A stretch of 64,000 nucleotides of DNA from Sinanaerobacter sp. ZZT-01 (lineage in GTDB: Bacteria > Bacillota > Clostridia > Peptostreptococcales > Anaerovoracaceae), in contig NZ_CP141728.1 of the NCBI RefSeq assembly GCF_035621135.1, positions 1,550,001 through 1,614,000 of the forward strand, written 5' to 3'. Below, in pieces: positions 60,282 through 64,000 of the stretch. Position 1 is the first letter of the stretch. Every line of letters begins with the position of its first letter. The notes beneath the pieces are model-generated. The model was not told the origin of the DNA, searched no databases, and was given only the letters and a program-made list of their open reading frames with translations. Position numbers and translations under genes: made by a program.

Positions 60282-61643
60282 CTATGATAAATTTTCATAA
60301 ACAACTGCAATTTGGCTCCAAGTTATAGGACCGATCAATCCAGTGTTTTCTCCTAAATATTCTTGCTGAAAGGCACGTACGGCAGCTTCTGTGGCATCAT
60401 CAAAATAACCGGTAACGTCAATTCTTGGAATTGCGGGATCAAATTCAGAAATTTTTTGTAAGTAAGTTTGTATTAGAGTAACATTTTTATCTCCCATCCC
60501 CTTTGATAGCATGTAACCGGGATAGATCGTTACATTTTCAATGCAGCCTTCCGGAATATTCGGGATGATTTTTTTATATTGACTTTCAAGAAGTCCCCAA
60601 GTTTGAATTCCAACAACACCATCAACGATTAGATTGAATTTTTTCTGTATAGCAATGACTGCCGCTGTGGTTTCTGGATCAAAAATGCCCGTGATTTCTA
60701 TGGTGGGAATATCGGGATAATAACAGCCGAGCACACGGATATAATATTGCAGTAATTTTATCCAAATACCGGAATCGCCTTCCTGCGATGATTCACCGAA
60801 TGGGCTTGAGATATCTTCCAGTGAAATGCCTTCTGAAACAAGTTCACCCAGACCTTTTACAGCATTGTAGACATATTTAATTTTGTACCAAGTGGAGCTT
60901 CCAACAATTCCATCTGCTGTCAAATTAAAAATTCGCTGAAATTGTTTCACAGCAGCTTCCGTTTCTGCACCAAAGATCCCGGCTTGATCATTTCTTATTT
61001 TGGGAATGGAAGGGTAGTTTTGGCTGATACGATTCAATTCATTTTGTATGATGCTGACATCCTGGCCAAAGCTGCCTAAGCGTAACGGATAAAGTGGGTA
61101 GGATTCGAAATTGGCATTGATTGGAACATCTCTTACTATGTTTATGTCATTGCCGTAGTAATATTGCAATATTTGATACGGAGTATAGCCACTTTGTGCA
61201 AGCGGAACCGTTCCCCATTGAGATAAACCTTCACACGTTGTTTGTCTTCCATCGCAGTAAGCAGTAAAAAGTGGATCAATACGTCCTTCTCTGCTGATAT
61301 AGCTGTTAAAGACTTCATCGACGATTACGGAGATATTTTCAAAAACATCTCGATTTGGGGTAAAGGCTTGATCATATCTTGTGGAATTCGTAATATCGAA
61401 ATCGTATCCGCGGCTGCGGTACCATTCCGTATAGATACGATTCAGTGCAAACGTAATCTGGGCGTAGATATTGGCACGGATTGCACTTTCAGGCCAAGTT
61501 GGATAAATCTCACTAGAAGCGACGTTTTTGATGTAATCGGGAAAGGAAAGGGTGATATTTTCGGCAGAAGTGTCTGGTTCGCCAAGGTGTACGGTGATTT
61601 GTTCTGGTATGAATGGTTGATCTGGACGACTAATGATGGCCAT
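60282..61643 (-). CDS. SpoIID-like/peptidoglycan-binding protein, paralogue without tail
   Basis: A 453-residue protein closely related to its downstream neighbour. The N-terminal SpoIID-like region is nearly the same (RPDQPFIPEQITVHLGEPD, YDFDITNST, CEGLSQWGTVPLAQSGYTPY), followed by three peptidoglycan-binding_1 domains, but it ends at VYENLS without the PEAPAT tail. No signal peptide. The two genes lie 11 bases apart in tandem, pointing to a recent duplication, and a small third gene precedes them. Likely roles are wall or cortex binding or remodelling during sporulation; the substrate is inferred from the domains only. Confidence 0.78.
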   Translation of the reverse strand: MAIISRPDQPFIPEQITVHLGEPDTSAENITLSFPDYIKNVASSEIYPTWPESAIRANIYAQITFALNRIYTEWYRSRGYDFDITNSTRYDQAFTPNRDVFENISVIVDEVFNSYISREGRIDPLFTAYCDGRQTTCEGLSQWGTVPLAQSGYTPYQILQYYYGNDINIVRDVPINANFESYPLYPLRLGSFGQDVSIIQNELNRISQNYPSIPKIRNDQAGIFGAETEAAVKQFQRIFNLTADGIVGSSTWYKIKYVYNAVKGLGELVSEGISLEDISSPFGESSQEGDSGIWIKLLQYYIRVLGCYYPDIPTIEITGIFDPETTAAVIAIQKKFNLIVDGVVGIQTWGLLESQYKKIIPNIPEGCIENVTIYPGYMLSKGMGDKNVTLIQTYLQKISEFDPAIPRIDVTGYFDDATEAAVRAFQQEYLGENTGLIGPITWSQIAVVYENLS

Positions 61644-61666
61644 GTAATACTCCTTTCTGCTCTATT

Positions 61667-62191
61667 TTATATGGTTTCGATGTCTCCTTCATTAGGAGGG
61701 GCAATACTAAATCCGTAATATGGTATCAGACTAACTGGCTGAATAGTGGTGATCCCATCGAAGACCGGAATATCCTCTACGCTGGCGGGCAAAAAATTAG
61801 GTGATTCAATATAGGCATCATAAGTAGCATAAACTTGAAGATTTTCAGGATTTTGTGAAAGATCAGCACTTACTGTGCGCATAGCGATGGGATCTGTTTT
61901 TCCATCTTCATTTGTTTGAATTGTTTTTGTAATATGATATCCGTCGCCCATGTCTTTACAGAGAGTAATCATTGCATTTGGTACAGGAAGAACACCTTCG
62001 AGAGGAGAATCTTGATATACTTGAAAAATAAGGTATCCAATTTTAGGATTTTCCTCAATATAATTTTCGAGCAGTGGCATGATACCTTCTTCATCAATAA
62101 TCGCTCTTGTTTCTGTTTTTTTTATCTCAGGTTGCTCGGTACCGGTTAAGTTATTTTGAACTTTCATTTCATTTTTTACATTATGTGGCAT
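61667..62191 (-). CDS. Hypothetical protein with carboxypeptidase-regulatory-like fold
   Basis: A 174-residue protein starting at ATG 62191, 6 bases after AGGAGG. The N-terminal 50 residues are polar and probably disordered (NEMKVQNNLTGTEQPEIKKT). The rest resembles a transthyretin-like/Cna-B type beta-sandwich (GYLIFQVYQDSPLEGVLPVP, NAMITLCKD, QTNEDGKTDPIAM, LQVYATYDAYIESPNF), where a core matches the pattern G-A-x-V-x-L...T-D-x-x-G. No signal peptide or membrane span. It is first in an operon with the two SpoIID-like/peptidoglycan-binding paralogues, 23 bases upstream, and probably works with them. Confidence 0.65.
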   Translation of the reverse strand: MPHNVKNEMKVQNNLTGTEQPEIKKTETRAIIDEEGIMPLLENYIEENPKIGYLIFQVYQDSPLEGVLPVPNAMITLCKDMGDGYHITKTIQTNEDGKTDPIAMRTVSADLSQNPENLQVYATYDAYIESPNFLPASVEDIPVFDGITTIQPVSLIPYYGFSIAPPNEGDIETI

Positions 62192-62331
62192 GAACAGTCC
62201 TCCTTTAAATATGTAATACGGTTTCAATCAGCAGCGTTGCCTATATCATTATATTAGGCGAATCTGTAAGCGTGACTTATTAGTTGCAGTAAAATGATAC
62301 ATCATTTAATAAATTATTTAGAAATAATTTA

Positions 62332-62360
62332 TTGACATGTAATATTATACAGCATATAAT
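62332..62360 (+). promoter_or_regulatory. padR operon promoter with PadR-like operator
   Basis: TTGACA (62332-62337), 17 bases and TATAAT (62355-62360) are a perfect consensus promoter. In the spacer ATGT-N8-ACAG (62337-62352) is one base from the PadR half-site pattern ATGT-N8-ACAT, so the regulator probably represses its own operon from here. Confidence 0.7.
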
Positions 62361-62398
62361 ATTAAAAAATAATAGCATTTAAATGAAAGGAGTAAAAA

Positions 62399-62719
62399 AT
62401 GGAATTTCAAGTAGCTTCTGCTTTTCTAGATGCTTGTGTACTGGCTGTTTTATCAGAAGAAGATACATATGGATATGTATTAACACAAAGAATGCGGGAA
62501 GCAACGGATATATCAGAATCAACCTTATATCCAGTTCTGAGACGTTTGCAGAAAAGTGGGTATTTGACAACATATGATCAGCCATTTCAAGGAAGAAACC
62601 GAAGATATTATTCGATTACAGAAGAAGGCAGGCAGAAGGTTGAAGAATATCGAAAGGGCTGGATTGAATATAGGAGCCGTGTGGAGCAAGTTATGTTTGG
62701 AGGATTGCAGAATGAATAG
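62399..62719 (+). CDS. PadR family transcriptional regulator
   Basis: A 106-residue winged-helix regulator with the PadR pattern: LAVLSEEDTYGYVLTQRM near 18, ESTLYPVLRRLQKSGYL near 40, and RNRRYYSITEEGRQKVEEY near 66, then a C-terminal dimerization helix. AAAGGAG lies 7 bases before the ATG. It overlaps the DUF1700 gene by 8 bases. PadR-DUF1700-DUF4097 operons are common in Bacillota and are usually autoregulated, with links to envelope stress. Confidence 0.92.
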   Translation: MEFQVASAFLDACVLAVLSEEDTYGYVLTQRMREATDISESTLYPVLRRLQKSGYLTTYDQPFQGRNRRYYSITEEGRQKVEEYRKGWIEYRSRVEQVMFGGLQNE

Positions 62720-63305
62720 AGCTGAATTTTTGAGACAGTTACACATTGCCTTGTCCAAAGCACCAAAAGAGGAGAGGGAGAGTGCGATTGCTTACTATAA
62801 TGAATATTTTGACGAAGCGGGGGAAGAAAAGGAACAGGAGGTATTACAAAGGCTCGGTTCTCCACAAAAAATTGCATCTCAAATTATAGCAGATGCTGCT
62901 GTAAAAACAATTGGAAGCGATGCAATGCCCACCGTTAGAAAAGGCGTTTCTGCAATCTGGCTGGTTGTGTTATCTATTTTTGCCGCACCAATTGCTTTAC
63001 CGCTGGCGATTGCAGTCGTTTTGTGTATCTTTGGGGTTGTCATAACGATTGCGGCAGTGATATTTGCTCTGCTGGTTAGTACGGTAGCTGCCTTTATTGC
63101 AGGAGTCGCTTGTTTTGGGATTGGTGTTACAGGGATAATTGTACAGCCATTGGCTGGCATAGGGGCTGTTGGATTTGGATGTATCTTGATCGGAGGTGCA
63201 TTGTTTTTTGGAATTTTGGTAGTGCTTGCCGCAAGAGCTGTGTTTGGCACTTTGGCAAAAGCCTTAAGCCGATTATTAAATAGGAGATTAAAAGGAGGGA
63301 TATAA
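62712..63305 (+). CDS. DUF1700 (HAAS domain) membrane protein
   Basis: A 197-residue protein. Residues about 1-60 form the HAAS helical signalling domain (MNRAEFLRQLHIALSK, EERESAIAYYNEYFDEAGEE, QRLGSPQKIASQI). A hydrophobic C-terminal half follows with about four helices rich in Ile, Ala and Gly. The start is ATG 62712, inside the end of padR, 8 bases after GGAGG; longer upstream frames have no ribosome site. It is the middle gene of the PadR-DUF1700-DUF4097 trio and probably links the regulator to the membrane. Confidence 0.87.
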   Translation: MNRAEFLRQLHIALSKAPKEERESAIAYYNEYFDEAGEEKEQEVLQRLGSPQKIASQIIADAAVKTIGSDAMPTVRKGVSAIWLVVLSIFAAPIALPLAIAVVLCIFGVVITIAAVIFALLVSTVAAFIAGVACFGIGVTGIIVQPLAGIGAVGFGCILIGGALFFGILVVLAARAVFGTLAKALSRLLNRRLKGGI

Positions 63306-63306
63306 A

Positions 63307-64000
63307 ATGAATAGAAATAAAACATTTCGGATTTTAATGATTATAGCTGCGGTATTGGTTGGAATAGGGATTCTCTTGCTTGGATTCAGTTACATGATGG
63401 GTGTTGATTTAACCAATATTTTTAATGAAGGTAAGAATAAGAAGAGCACTTCTGTCGATCGCAATATAGAAGAGGAATTGCAGGATTTTCAAAATATTTC
63501 AATTGAGACCAATTATCAAGAGATTCGCTTAAAAGAAGGAGATACTTTTCATATCGCATATAGCTATGACAGTAAATACAGCAGCCTGTCACATGAGATC
63601 AAAGATGGTAAATTAGTTGTAACAGAAGCGAAAAAAGATAAATTAGGACTTGGAGGCGATTTACTGGCAGCCATTCAAGGAAAAGATATTGCTGGCTTTA
63701 TTGAAATCACCTATCCAAAGCAAACGACATTGCGCGATGTACGGATTATAAGCGATATTGGAAAAGTGAATGTGAAAGAGGTGTCCTGCAGCAATCTTCA
63801 AGTAGATGTTGGAATTGGTTCCATTACTGTAGATGATGTGCAGACACAGACTTTGCAAATTCGAGCAGAAACCGGAGATGTGAATCTGGCAAACGGAAGT
63901 GCTGACCGAGCTGAGCTTGAGCTTGATTTGGGGAAACTTACTACAAATGAATGGAATACAAAGGGGCTGGTCGCCGAGCTAAGCAGTGGCGAAGCGAATT
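63307..64000 (+). CDS. DUF4097 family protein, partial (runs off the window)
   Basis: Starts at ATG 63307 with AAGGAGGG upstream, one base after the preceding stop, and has no stop before base 64000; about 231 residues are visible. An N-terminal membrane anchor (ILMIIAAVLVGIGILLLGFS) is followed by an adhesin-like right-handed beta-helix/DUF4097 region (ISIETNYQEIRLKEGD, IEITYPKQTTLRDVRI, VDVGIGSITVDDV, IRAETGDVNLANGS). It completes the PadR-DUF1700-DUF4097 operon. The C-terminus is unseen. Confidence 0.85.
   Translation, partial: MNRNKTFRILMIIAAVLVGIGILLLGFSYMMGVDLTNIFNEGKNKKSTSVDRNIEEELQDFQNISIETNYQEIRLKEGDTFHIAYSYDSKYSSLSHEIKDGKLVVTEAKKDKLGLGGDLLAAIQGKDIAGFIEITYPKQTTLRDVRIISDIGKVNVKEVSCSNLQVDVGIGSITVDDVQTQTLQIRAETGDVNLANGSADRAELELDLGKLTTNEWNTKGLVAELSSGEAN

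Noticed and set aside
62574-62711. Longer DUF1700 frame starting at 62574
   Set aside because: It would overlap padR by about 145 bases and lacks a ribosome site; ATG 62712 after GGAGG starts exactly at the HAAS domain.
1-64000. tRNA, rRNA, CRISPR array, insertion sequence or prophage genes
   Set aside because: Read for cloverleaf-like segments, regularly spaced repeats and transposase or integrase motifs; none were found.

Overview
The window comes from an AT-rich, low-GC Gram-positive bacterium, most likely an anaerobic member of the Clostridia. Pointers are strong AGGAGG-type ribosome sites with many TTG/GTG starts, consensus sigma-A promoters, clostridial-type THF and FMN riboswitches, ECF vitamin transporters, two cytoplasmic-looking proteins with SpoIID-like domains, an SLH-domain protein, and no respiratory genes. 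I see no rRNA, tRNA, CRISPR array, insertion sequence or phage module. The window cuts a nonribosomal peptide synthetase (NRPS) gene at its left edge and a DUF4097 gene at its right edge.

Region 1 (1-18.8 kb) is a yersiniabactin/equibactin-like thiazoline NRPS locus. It holds the end of an NRPS that stops with a heterocyclization (Cy) domain, a 2674-residue acyl-AMP ligase-PCP-Cy-A(Cys)-PCP-Cy-A(Cys)-PCP protein, a thiazolinyl-imide reductase fused to a C-methyltransferase, a decayed alpha/beta-hydrolase, an Sfp-type phosphopantetheinyl transferase, a TetR regulator with matching operator-like repeats, two YbtP/YbtQ-like ABC half-transporters, and a complete ECF transporter (S, T, double A). 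Together these could make, release and recapture a lipid- or acyl-capped bis-thiazoline metallophore.

Region 2 (18.8-30.3 kb) starts with a folate ECF S-component gene under a THF riboswitch. An exopolysaccharide operon follows: membrane protein, VTC polyphosphate-polymerase domain, DUF4956, CotH-like kinase, a 51-residue membrane peptide, MBOAT O-acyltransferase, DHHW/AlgX-like SGNH protein, a cellulose-synthase-like glycosyltransferase with PilZ domain(s), and a GH5 endoglucanase. This looks like a clostridial c-di-GMP-controlled acetylated beta-glucan system.

Region 3 (30.3-42.6 kb) contains a DUF2089 regulator pair, a YfcC-ArsR-M20 peptidase-YfcC operon with two copies of a putative ArsR operator, a YitT protein, CCA-adding enzyme, a small SLH protein, and a cadC-HMA-cadA-like heavy-metal efflux operon followed directly by a CheW protein whose domain is split by a zinc-binding CZB domain.

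Region 4 (42.9-51 kb) has a lactococcin-972-type bacteriocin with its membrane protein and ABC ATPase, then the FMN-riboswitch-controlled ribD-ribE-ribBA-ribH operon with an odd in-frame six-codon leader before ribH.

Region 5 (51-64 kb) has a LysM protein, birA-bioY, a DMT transporter and a divergent nucleoside phosphorylase/PLP-enzyme operon flanking a PucR regulator. Both promoters carry paired 15-bp sites at identical 31-bp spacing. Next are two tandem SpoIID-like/peptidoglycan-binding paralogues with a third small gene, and a PadR-DUF1700-DUF4097 envelope-stress-type operon.
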